This document shows positions 1 through 8,277 of a DNA stretch of 38,358 nucleotides, one piece after another. The notes below the pieces were generated by a model that ran no database searches, was not told where the DNA came from, and was given only the letters and a program-made list of their open reading frames with translations. Position numbers and translations under genes: made by a program. Each line of letters opens with the position of its first letter. Position 1 is the stretch's first letter. Source of the stretch: an uncultured Christensenella sp. (lineage in GTDB: Bacteria > Bacillota > Clostridia > Christensenellales > UBA1242); contig CASFFG010000002.1 of NCBI GenBank assembly GCA_949293905.1, forward strand, positions 76,153 to 114,510, in the 5' to 3' direction.

Positions 1-1934
1 TTAATTTCAAGCGGGCTCGCATCTCCACCTGAGACTTCAACTCTAAACTCAGCACTTTCTAGGTCATTTCCCTGTTCACCTAGAACTTGACCCATACTTA
101 TAAAATATGTAGTTCCCGTGCTATCTATACCCTGCGTCCTATCTAGGTATAGACTATCAACTTCTATCGAAACATTATTTTCCTGATACAAATGACGATC
201 ATAAGGACTTTCAACATCAATATATCCCGCATTGATAGTTATATCGCTTACTCCGTCTTTCCCATTAAATCTTAATGTAGACGACGGAAGTGAAATCCCT
301 TCCAAATATCTTAAATCGCCCGAATAATAGACGAATATATCATACGATAGGTAAGTATAATTATCTTCAACTCCTTCTGTCATATCGTTTCTTACATATT
401 TCACATAAACGCTGTCGGCAGAAGTTATAGTTTGTGATATAAAGCGGTCTAGAGTTTCGTCGTAATAGAATTTCAAAGGAGCAGAACCTATATAGAACTC
501 TAAAAGATCGACATTATTACTAAACTGAGTTGTAGTCCCATCTTCGTGTTCGACGCTATCTCTAATGTCCCTATCTATAAATGTATCGTCCGTATATATT
601 ACGCGTTCAATTGAGCCACCATATTCAACATCTATGTTTAGTAGTTGCGGAATAACTTGTATTCTCATGTTAGAAAAGTCGACATAACTTTCTTCTACTG
701 TGGAAAAATTGAACCTTGCGCCCAGTGAATTAGGGTAATAATCGTAAAGATTATACACTTCATCACTAGTAATAGCCTCACCAAGCATGGTCATATCTAT
801 ATTGCTCGGTTTAATTACGCTCATTATGCTAATCGTCTTGGTAACGCTATTTAACCCACCTTCTCCTTTAGGAGATAGTATGATTTCTATTTCCGTCTCC
901 TGAGCGATGTAATCGGTGGCGGTTATTATTACTTTATTCCCGCTATGGTCAATTCTAATAGGTAAGTTTTGATTATAATTTTCGATAATTTCATAGTAAT
1001 CATAGAAATTTATTCCGTCTACATTTACAAGAGATAAATTTCCTTCATCTTCTTCGCCTACAAGTCTAAGTTCAAGTTGGACATTATTATAGTTATACTT
1101 TGCGCCCACGGTTGTCGTCACATCTGTATAATCGCCAACTACTAAAACAATCGGTTCGTTGTTTATGTATTGTTCATGGTAATCGTCCGTAGTTAGTACT
1201 ATTTCATCGTCTGTGAATTGTCGCACAAACTCGACAGTAAAAGTGTGATTCGTTAGTTCTCTATTTTCCGCCCCTTCTATCACCAAAACGGGATTTAAAG
1301 TTATGGTACGCCCAGTCTCCACACTATTGTTGACGCCAAACCCAGTTATTAAACTTTCATCATTGATTTCTTCTCTAATCGCATTTATTCCGTTTAAGTC
1401 ATTATCGCCAGTCAAAGTAAAATATATTTTTTCGGTGCCATCAATAGATAAGATTTCACTAGCGTCAATAGTTGTATTCGTACGAGTATCGTTAATAGGA
1501 ATGTAGTAGCGGTCGGTTTTCAGTGTAATTGCATTTTCAGTCGAGCGCTTATAAACGAATAGTGGTAGACTCGCAGATTTTTTTGAACTATCGTGCATGA
1601 CAACTATGCTAGCGCTAGTTTCACTGACTATATTTGCATTGACAGTTAGAAAATATGTATTACCTTCCCTTCTGTCTATCGTGACATCTGCTATTCCCAT
1701 AGGTTCGGTACGTACACTAATCTCCCCGATATCTTGTTCGTCAATCCCGTCAAATCTAACCGCTAATGAAGTGGTTTCTAGTTCATCTAAAATCAAATTT
1801 ACACCCGAGATCGCTTCTCCATCAGTGGAATAAAACGATATACTCAAACCCGAATAATCGGTTTTACACGCAGAAAAGACTAGGCAAGACAAAATTGCCA
1901 CAACAAATAATACTGCACCCCTGATTTTTTTCAT
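1..1934 (-). CDS. Large putative lipoprotein, C-terminus cut by the window edge
   Basis: The reading frame is open from an ATG at 1934 to the left edge (644 codons, no stop seen). The ATG follows a clear ribosome site (AGGGGAT). The N-terminus is a lipoprotein signal: Lys-Lys-Ile-Arg, a hydrophobic stretch, then Phe-Ser-Ala-Cys with Cys23 as the likely lipidated residue. This predicts an exported protein anchored on the outer face of the membrane. The rest is rich in Thr, Ser, Asp and Asn and in alternating beta-strand-like segments, as in Ig-like or other extracellular beta modules, but I recognise no named domain. A small inverted repeat (TTGCG/CGCAA, 1953-1967) lies in the leader just upstream of the ribosome site. 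The gene is divergent from the yabP cluster. Function is unknown. Confidence 0.8.
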   Translation of the reverse strand, partial: MKKIRGAVLFVVAILSCLVFSACKTDYSGLSISFYSTDGEAISGVNLILDELETTSLAVRFDGIDEQDIGEISVRTEPMGIADVTIDRREGNTYFLTVNANIVSETSASIVVMHDSSKKSASLPLFVYKRSTENAITLKTDRYYIPINDTRTNTTIDASEILSIDGTEKIYFTLTGDNDLNGINAIREEINDESLITGFGVNNSVETGRTITLNPVLVIEGAENRELTNHTFTVEFVRQFTDDEIVLTTDDYHEQYINNEPIVLVVGDYTDVTTTVGAKYNYNNVQLELRLVGEEDEGNLSLVNVDGINFYDYYEIIENYNQNLPIRIDHSGNKVIITATDYIAQETEIEIILSPKGEGGLNSVTKTISIMSVIKPSNIDMTMLGEAITSDEVYNLYDYYPNSLGARFNFSTVEESYVDFSNMRIQVIPQLLNIDVEYGGSIERVIYTDDTFIDRDIRDSVEHEDGTTTQFSNNVDLLEFYIGSAPLKFYYDETLDRFISQTITSADSVYVKYVRNDMTEGVEDNYTYLSYDIFVYYSGDLRYLEGISLPSSTLRFNGKDGVSDITINAGYIDVESPYDRHLYQENNVSIEVDSLYLDRTQGIDSTGTTYFISMGQVLGEQGNDLESAEFRVEVSGGDASPLEI

Positions 1935-2110
1935 TTTATCCCCTAAATTAATTTGCGTAATTCGCAACAAATTATTTTAATAAAAATAAATTAAAATAAA
2001 ATAACTAAGATAATTATAAAAATATTTATAATATTTTGTCAAATAAATTTCCAACTAATTTAAAATTAATTAAATTGAATATTTGCAAGAATTTTTTAAT
2101 ATATTATTTT

Positions 2111-2380
2111 ATGGAAATAGAAAATAAAGTTGAGCAAATTTTTACTTTAAAGAATAAGACTGAATTAAGCGTAACAGGAACCGAAAAAATAATTAGTTTA
2201 AAACCAGATTTAATACAGTTAGACACAAACTATGGCGGAATAGCAATAGGCGGAACTAATTTAGAATTAACTAAACTAGACGACAATTTAAAGCGAGCAG
2301 ATATTAAAGGCAATGTAGATAGTATACGATTCGTTCAAAGTAAAAGTAAGGAGCCATTTTTTAGGAAAATTTTTAAATGA
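2111..2380 (+). CDS. yabP: Sporulation protein YabP family
   Basis: The product is 89 residues, close to the usual size of YabP/YqfC-family spore-coat-associated proteins. It is an all-beta-looking protein with the family-like run of short strands (EIENKVEQIFTLKNKTELSV, then an IxLDTNYGGIAIGG segment). Identification rests on this pattern and on gene order: yabP-yabQ-divIC is the order in Bacillus and many Clostridia. An in-frame TTG exists at 2036, but the added residues do not look like YabP, so I chose the ATG at 2111. No Shine-Dalgarno is seen; a possible TTGAAT/TAATAT promoter (2075-2080, 2097-2102) ends only 8 bases before the ATG. The stop overlaps the start of the next gene by 4 bases. 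Confidence 0.75.
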   Translation: MEIENKVEQIFTLKNKTELSVTGTEKIISLKPDLIQLDTNYGGIAIGGTNLELTKLDDNLKRADIKGNVDSIRFVQSKSKEPFFRKIFK

Positions 2381-2784
2381 TATTTTCGACCGTCAATCAT
2401 ATCTATTGCATAATTTCATTTTTATTTTTAGGTATAATTTTTGAATTATTTTTTGATGCGTTTTCAATATTATTTTTTAGAAAATATTTAAAAATTTCTA
2501 AAAAAATCATTTTTGATACCATTTTTTACTCAATTTTTGCTATATTTTTTATAATTTTTTTAAATTTATTTAATTTTGGAAAATTTTCATTTGTACTTTT
2601 AATAGCCTGCGTATTAGGGTTTTATCTAGTTAGAATAGTCATTTTCAATTTAGTTGATTTTCTATCTTTAAAGTGGTATACTTATCTTAAGAATAAACTG
2701 GACAACTATAAGTTAGAAAGGAAAAAACTAAAACAAATAAAGCGAGAAAGAAGTGTCAAACGAAGAAAACGCAAACAAGCGTGA
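2377..2784 (+). CDS. yabQ: Spore cortex protein YabQ-like, membrane
   Basis: This 135-residue protein has several hydrophobic, Phe/Ile-rich segments in its first 100 residues, followed by a very basic tail full of Lys and Arg. YabQ is a forespore outer-membrane protein needed for cortex formation in Bacillus subtilis. The match here is by size, topology and position between yabP and divIC rather than by strong sequence motifs. The start ATG overlaps the yabP stop (ATGA), and the end overlaps the next gene by 32 bases, so the three are translationally coupled. Confidence 0.65.
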   Translation: MIFSTVNHIYCIISFLFLGIIFELFFDAFSILFFRKYLKISKKIIFDTIFYSIFAIFFIIFLNLFNFGKFSFVLLIACVLGFYLVRIVIFNLVDFLSLKWYTYLKNKLDNYKLERKKLKQIKRERSVKRRKRKQA

Positions 2785-3031
2785 CAAGCAAAAAAGTGCG
2801 GGCAAAGTTAAATTATTACTCATACTGGCTATATGTCTAGTAGTTTTTTTGCTGATATGTTCCGCCGTTCAAATATTTAGTTTAAATAACAAGCGAAATA
2901 TAATAAATCAACAGCGCGAAGAAATCGCCCGATTGGAAGATGAAATTAAGTATTGGGAAAATGTGAATGAAGGCAACAACGACACATCTCTAGATAATAA
3001 GGTTGAAATAGATGAAGGAGCAAGTGAATGA
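2753..3031 (+). CDS. divIC: Septum formation initiator, DivIC/FtsB family
   Basis: The 92-residue product has a basic cytoplasmic head, one transmembrane helix at about residues 20-42, and a coiled-coil start (NNKRNIINQQREEIARLEDE), which is the layout of FtsB/DivIC proteins. These form the FtsL-DivIC-DivIB complex at the division septum. In Bacillus, divIC directly follows yabP-yabQ, as here. The tail after residue 70 is acidic. It overlaps yabQ by 32 bases and its stop overlaps the next start by 4 bases. Assignment is supported by both topology and context. Confidence 0.8.
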   Translation: MSNEENANKRDKQKSAGKVKLLLILAICLVVFLLICSAVQIFSLNNKRNIINQQREEIARLEDEIKYWENVNEGNNDTSLDNKVEIDEGASE

Positions 3032-3573
3032 TAACTTTAACAGGGAAACCATGTAGTGGGAAATCTACAGTGGCAAAGATATTAGAAGACAAATACGGTT
3101 TTACACGAATCAGCGTAGGCGAAATATTTAAAGACGAAGCTAGAAAGCATGGTGTCACAATAGAAGAATTTAATAAGATGTGTTTAAATGACCCCACCTT
3201 TGACAAATTAGTTGATAACAAAACCGCTCAAATAGCGCGTGAGCGCGCGGACGAAAAACTATTGTTTGATAGTCGTATGGCGTGGCATTTCGTGCCGAAA
3301 TCGTTTAAAGTATATATAGACTTGAGTGACGAAGAAATGGCAAATCGACTCATGAATTCGAACAGAAAAGATAAATACGATTTTAAAGACAAAGAGTCCG
3401 CGTTAAAATCTTTGCTTAATCGTGAGCGCTTAGAAATTGATAGATATAAAAAGATTTATAATGTAGAATCAAACAACCCCAAAAATTATGATTTAGTCAT
3501 ATCTAGCGAAAACATATCCCCTGAAGAACTTGCAGAAAGAATATATCAAGAATATCTAAAAAATTTTAAATAA
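3028..3573 (+). CDS. Cytidylate kinase-like P-loop nucleotide kinase
   Basis: This is a 181-residue P-loop protein. The Walker A motif GKPCSGKS is at residues 6-13, followed by a dephospho-CoA-kinase or type-2 CMP-kinase-like layout: ISVGEIFKDEA near residue 30, a DSRMAWHFVP segment near residue 82, and an Arg-rich lid near 110-135. It resembles the short (archaeal-type) cytidylate kinases, which phosphorylate CMP/dCMP. AAA-type adenylate kinase relatives cannot be excluded. It is the last gene of the yabP-yabQ-divIC transcript (ATGA overlap, GGAG upstream) and is followed by a hairpin terminator. Confidence 0.65.
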   Translation: MITLTGKPCSGKSTVAKILEDKYGFTRISVGEIFKDEARKHGVTIEEFNKMCLNDPTFDKLVDNKTAQIARERADEKLLFDSRMAWHFVPKSFKVYIDLSDEEMANRLMNSNRKDKYDFKDKESALKSLLNRERLEIDRYKKIYNVESNNPKNYDLVISSENISPEELAERIYQEYLKNFK

Positions 3574-3580
3574 TAAATAA

Positions 3581-3617
3581 AAATACGCAAAAATTTAATG
3601 AAAATTGCGTATTTTTT
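3581..3617. terminator. Bidirectional terminator between the kinase and the GlmU-like gene
   Basis: A perfect 10-bp stem, AAATACGCAA (3581-3590) with TTGCGTATTT (3605-3614), is followed by T residues on the plus strand and preceded by A residues, so it can serve the converging genes on both sides. Confidence 0.75.
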
Positions 3618-3668
3618 ATAATTTTTAATTATTTTATTTTTTACTGTTTTCTTTTTTATTTCTTATTT

Positions 3669-4319
3669 TTATTTTCTTTTTGTGTATGGATTGTTAAATC
3701 CCGACTTATTTTCTTGTCTTGCGCGTGCGATTGCAAATTCTTCTTCTTTAATATCTTTATTTATTGTACTACCTGCCGCTATATATGCTTTATCTGCAAT
3801 TTGTATCGGTGCTATAATGTTTGAATTTGAACCTATAAAAACATCATCTCCAACTATCGCTCTACTCTTTTTTTCGCCGTCGTAGTTACAAAACACTACC
3901 CCGCAACCAATATTGCAATTTTCCCCAATCAAAGCATCTCCCACATAAGTTAAATGTGCACATTTTGAATAATCACCTATTTTTGAGTTTTTTATCTCAA
4001 CGAAATTACCTATCCTACAATTTTTCCCAATAATCGAATTGTTCCTGATATTTGCAAATGGTCCAACGGTAGAATTTTCGTCTATGCTAGAATCTTTGAT
4101 AAAACTTGCGCAAATCTTAACATTTGACGAAATCTTGGCATTTTCAATATGTGAGTTTGATTCAATCACGCAGTCGTCCATAATCTCGCTGTCGCCAGAA
4201 ATTATCACATTCATTCCAACCAACACATGTTTCCCTATATTTACATCTTTTCCTATTACAATATTTTTAGCGATTCTACTCGATTTATCCATCGTATTAA
4301 TGTCAAATAATTCGCACAT
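3669..4319 (-). CDS. Free-standing GlmU-type acetyltransferase domain (left-handed beta helix)
   Basis: The 216-residue protein is built almost wholly of hexapeptide repeats (I-G-x-x-x-x), the left-handed beta-helix fold. It carries the GlmU C-terminal signatures in order: GPFANIR, HLTYVGDA (with the catalytic-type His near residue 122), NIGCGVVFCNYDG, FIGSNSNIIAPI and AYIAAGSTI. In GlmU this half acetylates glucosamine-1-phosphate for peptidoglycan precursor synthesis. The uridylyltransferase half (about 230 residues) normally fused at the N-terminus is absent, and the protein starts directly in the helix. Starts at 4319 and ten codons later (Met-Asp-Lys-Ser) are both possible; neither has a Shine-Dalgarno. 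It may work with a separate pyrophosphorylase elsewhere, or act on another sugar. Confidence 0.8.
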   Translation of the reverse strand: MCELFDINTMDKSSRIAKNIVIGKDVNIGKHVLVGMNVIISGDSEIMDDCVIESNSHIENAKISSNVKICASFIKDSSIDENSTVGPFANIRNNSIIGKNCRIGNFVEIKNSKIGDYSKCAHLTYVGDALIGENCNIGCGVVFCNYDGEKKSRAIVGDDVFIGSNSNIIAPIQIADKAYIAAGSTINKDIKEEEFAIARARQENKSGFNNPYTKRK

Positions 4320-4381
4320 GGTTAAATATATTTTACTTTTACTAAATTTATGTTAATGTATGCTTTTAATTGTTAAATAAA

Positions 4382-4410
4382 TTGCAAAATTTATTTCCAT
4401 TCATTATAAT
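4382..4410 (+). promoter_or_regulatory. SigA-type promoter placing the start at the ATG (leaderless)
   Basis: TTGCAA (4382-4387), a 17-base spacer and a perfect TATAAT (4405-4410). Only six bases separate the -10 box from the ATG at 4417, so transcription should begin at or beside the start codon. Confidence 0.7.
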
Positions 4411-4416
4411 AAGAGA

Positions 4417-5310
4417 ATGGAAAAGCAAAGACTAAATCCTATACACTCATCGCTAAGTTTTCTTATCGCATTTTTTGCTTGTCAGTTAGGAGTTTTTATC
4501 TTCTCGTTTATTGGGTCAATAATTTGCGTTTCTCTAAACATTGATATTTCGGTATTCTCCGCATTCCTTGAGAACCCGTATGGATATTTACTCAACACAA
4601 TAATATTTGATTTATGCCTATTCGTTGTATTTGCGATTTTTAATGTACATAAGGAAAATAAAATTGTATCTAAAGTTAGTGGAAAAAAAATCCTAATTTA
4701 TTCCGCTCTTGCTATCCTTTCGTTCTTCATGTTATACCCAATTATTACATGTATTGATACGCTTTTAGTAAATATTGGTTTTCCACTAAATTCAATATCG
4801 TATGAATTAAATTTAGAGTCATATCTTGTCTCAATTGTCTCACTAGTTATCCTGCCTGCTGCGGTTGAAGAATTATTGTTCCGCGGTCTAATTTTAAAAG
4901 GACTTAAAAACAACGGAAAGGTATTTTCTATAATAATATCCGCCATTATGTTCGCTCTCTTCCACATGTCGCTAGGACAACTCGTTTATCCGCTTGTCAT
5001 GGGCACATTCTTAGGGCTAATCATGTATAGAGAGGACAATGTAATTTATACTATTCTAATCCATGCTATTAACAATTTCTTATCTTTAACCTTGTCCTAT
5101 CTAAACATCAATCTAGTTTTCAATCACTGGACTTACATTCTTCTAGCGGTAATTTTGTTTGCAATATATCTAGGAGTTCTATTATATTTTGTAATACGTA
5201 AGAATAAAAATACATATATTAAACTTGAAAAGACCGAGCAAACTTACCTTATTGTATCGCTAGTTATTATGTTAATTTTATATATTGTTTTTAACATTGC
5301 GAATTTCTAA
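4417..5310 (+). CDS. CPBP (CAAX/Abi) family intramembrane metalloprotease
   Basis: This 297-residue, multi-span membrane protein carries the CPBP motifs: EELLFRG (EExxxR, Glu about 151-152), FALFHMS (His near 182) and HAINN (near 216). These are the metal-binding and catalytic residues of the family, which includes CAAX prenyl endopeptidase relatives and bacteriocin self-immunity proteins. The substrate here is unknown. It heads an apparent operon with a second CPBP gene, rlmH, a carboxypeptidase and tadA. The promoter sits so close to the ATG that the mRNA is probably leaderless; no later in-frame Met comes before the transmembrane core. Confidence 0.85.
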   Translation: MEKQRLNPIHSSLSFLIAFFACQLGVFIFSFIGSIICVSLNIDISVFSAFLENPYGYLLNTIIFDLCLFVVFAIFNVHKENKIVSKVSGKKILIYSALAILSFFMLYPIITCIDTLLVNIGFPLNSISYELNLESYLVSIVSLVILPAAVEELLFRGLILKGLKNNGKVFSIIISAIMFALFHMSLGQLVYPLVMGTFLGLIMYREDNVIYTILIHAINNFLSLTLSYLNINLVFNHWTYILLAVILFAIYLGVLLYFVIRKNKNTYIKLEKTEQTYLIVSLVIMLILYIVFNIANF

Positions 5311-5344
5311 AAATTTATAAAATTTTATAAAAATTAATAAAAAA

Positions 5345-6397
5345 ATGAAAAAATCAGCATTTTTTAAGATAAATTTAATATACTTTATCGCTATGATTGG
5401 CATAGCGGTCATTTTTGCGCTTGGATATCTTGGTGTATTAGTTAATGAATATGTTACAACTTTTTTAATTCAAATAGTTGTTATGTGCGCTTTCCCACTA
5501 TTAATGTATTCAATTTTCATCTCAAAGAGTGCTAAGAAAACCTTTCAAGATTTTGGATTTAAAAAGATAAGTTTTTTATCCGTTGTTATCTCTTTTGCTC
5601 TTGGTGTGATTTTATACTTTATTAATAATTTTGTTGCAACCGCATCTCAGTCAATTATCACCTTGTTTGGTTATGAAAAGATTGTACAAACCGTGTCTAT
5701 AGAATTAGATTACGCCTATGTCTTAAAAGAATTTTTAATGACGGCGATACTTCCTGGCTTTTGCGAAGAAATTCTTCATCGTGGACTTATGCTCAATGCT
5801 GGTAGCAAGCACTCAAATCCACGAATTTGCTTATTCGTATCTTCCCTACTTTTCGGGCTCATTCATTTGAACATTAACCAATTCTTCTATGCTAGTGTCC
5901 TAGGGTTTTTAATGGGATATGTATCTATTTGTAGCGGAAGCATCTTCCCTAGCATGATTATTCACTTTATGAATAACGCTATAAGTATCTATACTTATTA
6001 TGGCAGTTATCTCGACTGGCCACTTGCGACATTATATTACGATATTCAAAATTTCCTAATAGAAAATGTGTTATTGTACGCATTGGTAATAAGCGCTTTC
6101 ATTGCGTTAATGGTCATTCTCTATATATATCTAACGAAAAAGTTATCAATAGAACGGTCAAAACGCGAAGTTAGAGAAATCGTAAATCGATTAAAAGACA
6201 TGGACATCTCTAGCGAAGAGTCTGCTGAATTAATAGAGAAATCAAATTCCATAATAGCACAATATAAGAAAAGACAATTTGGATTTTATATCTTTGGCGG
6301 ACGCAAAACATATTTTAGCGAAAAAGTGTTTTTGTACTCATCTCTCTTTTTAGGCACACTACTAACCATCGCTAGTTTCATATATGGTATGATTTAG
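5345..6397 (+). CDS. Second CPBP family intramembrane metalloprotease
   Basis: The 350-residue membrane protein has the same three motifs as its neighbour: FCEEILHRG (Glu about 141-142), FGLIHLNINQF and HFMNN. It differs by a longer C-terminus: after the core helices comes a charged segment (about residues 265-310, Lys/Arg/Glu-rich, coiled-coil-like) and then one more hydrophobic helix at the end. Divergence between the two copies is large, so this is not a recent duplication. It begins 34 bases after the first CPBP gene with no clear Shine-Dalgarno in the A-rich spacer. Substrate unknown. Confidence 0.82.
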   Translation: MKKSAFFKINLIYFIAMIGIAVIFALGYLGVLVNEYVTTFLIQIVVMCAFPLLMYSIFISKSAKKTFQDFGFKKISFLSVVISFALGVILYFINNFVATASQSIITLFGYEKIVQTVSIELDYAYVLKEFLMTAILPGFCEEILHRGLMLNAGSKHSNPRICLFVSSLLFGLIHLNINQFFYASVLGFLMGYVSICSGSIFPSMIIHFMNNAISIYTYYGSYLDWPLATLYYDIQNFLIENVLLYALVISAFIALMVILYIYLTKKLSIERSKREVREIVNRLKDMDISSEESAELIEKSNSIIAQYKKRQFGFYIFGGRKTYFSEKVFLYSSLFLGTLLTIASFIYGMI

Positions 6398-6404
6398 GAG
6401 ACAA

Positions 6405-6875
6405 ATGATAAAAATTAATTTAATCGCAGTCGGTGATATTAAAGAAAAATACCTTAAAGACGCAGTACACGAATATTTAAAGCGTCTTAGTCGTTTTGCT
6501 GATGTTAAAATAACTGAGTTGCGTGAACATATCGCAAGTTCTAATTCCCAAAAAGATATTGAAATTGCATTAAAAAAAGATGCAGTTGAAATAGAAAAAT
6601 ATCTAAAAGGTTATATCATTACACTAGATATTGAAGGTATTATGCTGACAAGCATTGATTTTTCAAAAAAGATCGATAATTTATCGCTAAAAACTAATGA
6701 AATCACATTTATAATAGGCGCATCGAACGGAATTCATCAAAGTATAAAAGAAAAATGTAACGAACGAATAAGTTTTTCTAAAATGACTTTCCCACATCAA
6801 CTAATGCGAGTAATATTTTTAGAACAACTCTATCGCGCATTCACAATTATTAAAAATATTTCATATCACAAATAG
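6405..6875 (+). CDS. rlmH: 23S rRNA (pseudouridine-1915-N3)-methyltransferase RlmH
   Basis: At 156 residues the product has the usual RlmH length and pattern: an N-terminal KINLIAVGDIKEKYLKDAV, a central LDIEG segment, the knotted SAM-binding stretch FIIGASNG near residues 101-108, and the conserved tail MTFPHQLMRVIFLEQLYRAF ending in YHK. RlmH methylates N3 of pseudouridine 1915 in helix 69 of 23S rRNA on the assembled ribosome. The usual glycine pair of the FIIGGSxG motif is Gly-Ala here, a mild change. AGGAGA lies upstream of the ATG; the gene starts 7 bases after the CPBP gene. Confidence 0.93.
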   Translation: MIKINLIAVGDIKEKYLKDAVHEYLKRLSRFADVKITELREHIASSNSQKDIEIALKKDAVEIEKYLKGYIITLDIEGIMLTSIDFSKKIDNLSLKTNEITFIIGASNGIHQSIKEKCNERISFSKMTFPHQLMRVIFLEQLYRAFTIIKNISYHK

Positions 6876-6883
6876 AGGTGATT

Positions 6884-7876
6884 ATGACATATCAAGAATT
6901 GATTAATCGTATAGTCCAACTACAAGAAGAAGGACTAGAACTTTTTAATGCGGGAAAATCTATGCTCGGGAAAAACATTCTCGCTACACATGTCGGCGAT
7001 TATAACGGCACACAGATTTTGTTGCAAGCGGGAATTCATGCGCGCGAATACATAACTACTCTTTTACTTATAGAAATGGCACGAAATTTACATAATAATG
7101 ATTTAGTGAAAAATGGTGGGATTTATTTCGTCTTCCTTACAAATCCAGACGGAGCGGAAATCGTGCTAGACGGAATAGATAGCGTAGGTTGTGAGATAAC
7201 TCGAAATTATCTAATCATGGCTAACAATTCAAGCACTGATTTTTCACAATATAAGGCAAATATCAATTTAGTAGATTTAAACACAAATTTCGATGCTGAT
7301 TGGGGTGGCGGAGCACAGAATGTCTTTTGTCCCGCAACTGAAGACTTCGTGGGTTTCTATCCTAACAGTGAGCGCGAAGTCCAATCACTTATAAATTTTA
7401 CTTTGCGAACTCGCCCATTATTGACTATCTCATATCATAGTAAAGGCAATGTGATATATTACGGATTTGAAGGGGAGAGCGAAGAAAATATTGCTCGCGA
7501 CCAGTCTATTGGTGAAGCGCTTAGTGAAGTGACCGGTTATCCACTAATATTTACCGAAAATTCTACAGGTGGATATAAAGATTGGTGCATAAATACGCTT
7601 AAAATTCCCGCGTATACTATTGAAGTCGGTGATGAAAGCCTACCACACCCTATAGGAGAAGAAAACCTACCCGAAATATATTTACGAAATAAAGATGTTC
7701 CACTAATTGCGTTAGAAAAAGCGAACGAGTATGCAAAAGAGATTGACTTTACTCTACCGATTGTGCAAAATAAGAGTGAGGAAAAGAAAAATGGATTACA
7801 TGAAAATAACTACCTCGCTCGCCTACAAAGCGCGCTTGAAAGAAGAAGTACCAATAGGCGCAATAATCGTTCGTGA
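6884..7876 (+). CDS. M14 family zinc carboxypeptidase (gamma-D-Glu-mDAP peptidase-like)
   Basis: The protein (331 residues from the ATG at 6884) has the M14 zinc site: HAREY (His52, Glu55) and a third His in SYHSKGN near residue 184, plus the catalytic Glu in YTIEVGD near residue 247. The NTNFDADWGGG stretch matches the substrate-binding region of bacterial M14 enzymes that trim peptidoglycan stem peptides. There is no signal peptide, so it may act inside the cell on recycled muropeptides or in the mother cell. A GTG two codons earlier exists, but GAGGTG at 6876-6881 is the ribosome site for the ATG. The last 29 codons run over the start of tadA in another frame, with a basic, low-complexity end. 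Confidence 0.85.
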   Translation: MTYQELINRIVQLQEEGLELFNAGKSMLGKNILATHVGDYNGTQILLQAGIHAREYITTLLLIEMARNLHNNDLVKNGGIYFVFLTNPDGAEIVLDGIDSVGCEITRNYLIMANNSSTDFSQYKANINLVDLNTNFDADWGGGAQNVFCPATEDFVGFYPNSEREVQSLINFTLRTRPLLTISYHSKGNVIYYGFEGESEENIARDQSIGEALSEVTGYPLIFTENSTGGYKDWCINTLKIPAYTIEVGDESLPHPIGEENLPEIYLRNKDVPLIALEKANEYAKEIDFTLPIVQNKSEEKKNGLHENNYLARLQSALERRSTNRRNNRS

Positions 7877-8228
7877 TGGAAAAATTATTTCCCGTGCGTA
7901 CAATACTCGCGAAGGTGACCAGATAGCAACTCATCATGCTGAAATCAAGGCGATTGAACGCGCTAATAAAAAATTGAAATCATGGAGATTAGACGATTGT
8001 GACATGTATGTAACATTAGAGCCATGCCCTATGTGTGCAGGTGCTATCATAAACGCTCGTATTCGCAGAGTCTTTTATGCTGTGAAGGACGAATCTAGCG
8101 GTGGGATTTCGCGTTTTAATATTCTAAATAGCACTCTTAACCATACTACCACTGCGGAACAAATGCATGATTATGAAGATGAAAACAAAACACTAATTAA
8201 AGAATTCTTTAAATCAAAACGAAAATAA
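7791..8228 (+). CDS. tadA: tRNA-specific adenosine deaminase TadA
   Basis: This is a 145-residue deaminase. The first conserved block is EVPIGAIIVRDGKIISRAYN. The zinc site is HAEI (His and catalytic Glu) and PCPMCAGA, followed by the typical Arg-Arg-Val-Phe-Tyr-Ala and Gly-Gly segment and the FFKSKRK tail. TadA converts A34 to inosine in tRNA-Arg(ACG). The frame is open further upstream, but the start at 7791 has GAGG just before it and gives the usual TadA N-terminus. The gene overlaps the end of the carboxypeptidase by 86 bases and closes the operon at a strong terminator. Confidence 0.93.
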   Translation: MDYMKITTSLAYKARLKEEVPIGAIIVRDGKIISRAYNTREGDQIATHHAEIKAIERANKKLKSWRLDDCDMYVTLEPCPMCAGAIINARIRRVFYAVKDESSGGISRFNILNSTLNHTTTAEQMHDYEDENKTLIKEFFKSKRK

Positions 8229-8231
8229 AAA

Positions 8232-8276
8232 TCCACCAAGTTGGTTTGTATTTTATATTACCCTTGGTGGAAAATT
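8232..8276. terminator. Bidirectional terminator between tadA and HU
   Basis: TCCACCAAG (8232-8240) pairs with CTTGGTGGA (8263-8271). A-rich sequence precedes and AAAATTTTT follows, so both converging genes can use it. Confidence 0.75.
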
Positions 8277-8277
8277 T

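Noticed and set aside
2036..2110. Longer yabP frame from a TTG at 2036
   Set aside because: The added residues are Ile/Asn/Phe-rich noise unlike YabP and no ribosome site precedes them.
4320..4356. Leaderless promoter for the GlmU-like gene
   Set aside because: TATATT lies five bases before the ATG, but the only good -35 (TTAACA) is 20 bases away, so the geometry does not match the three accepted cases.
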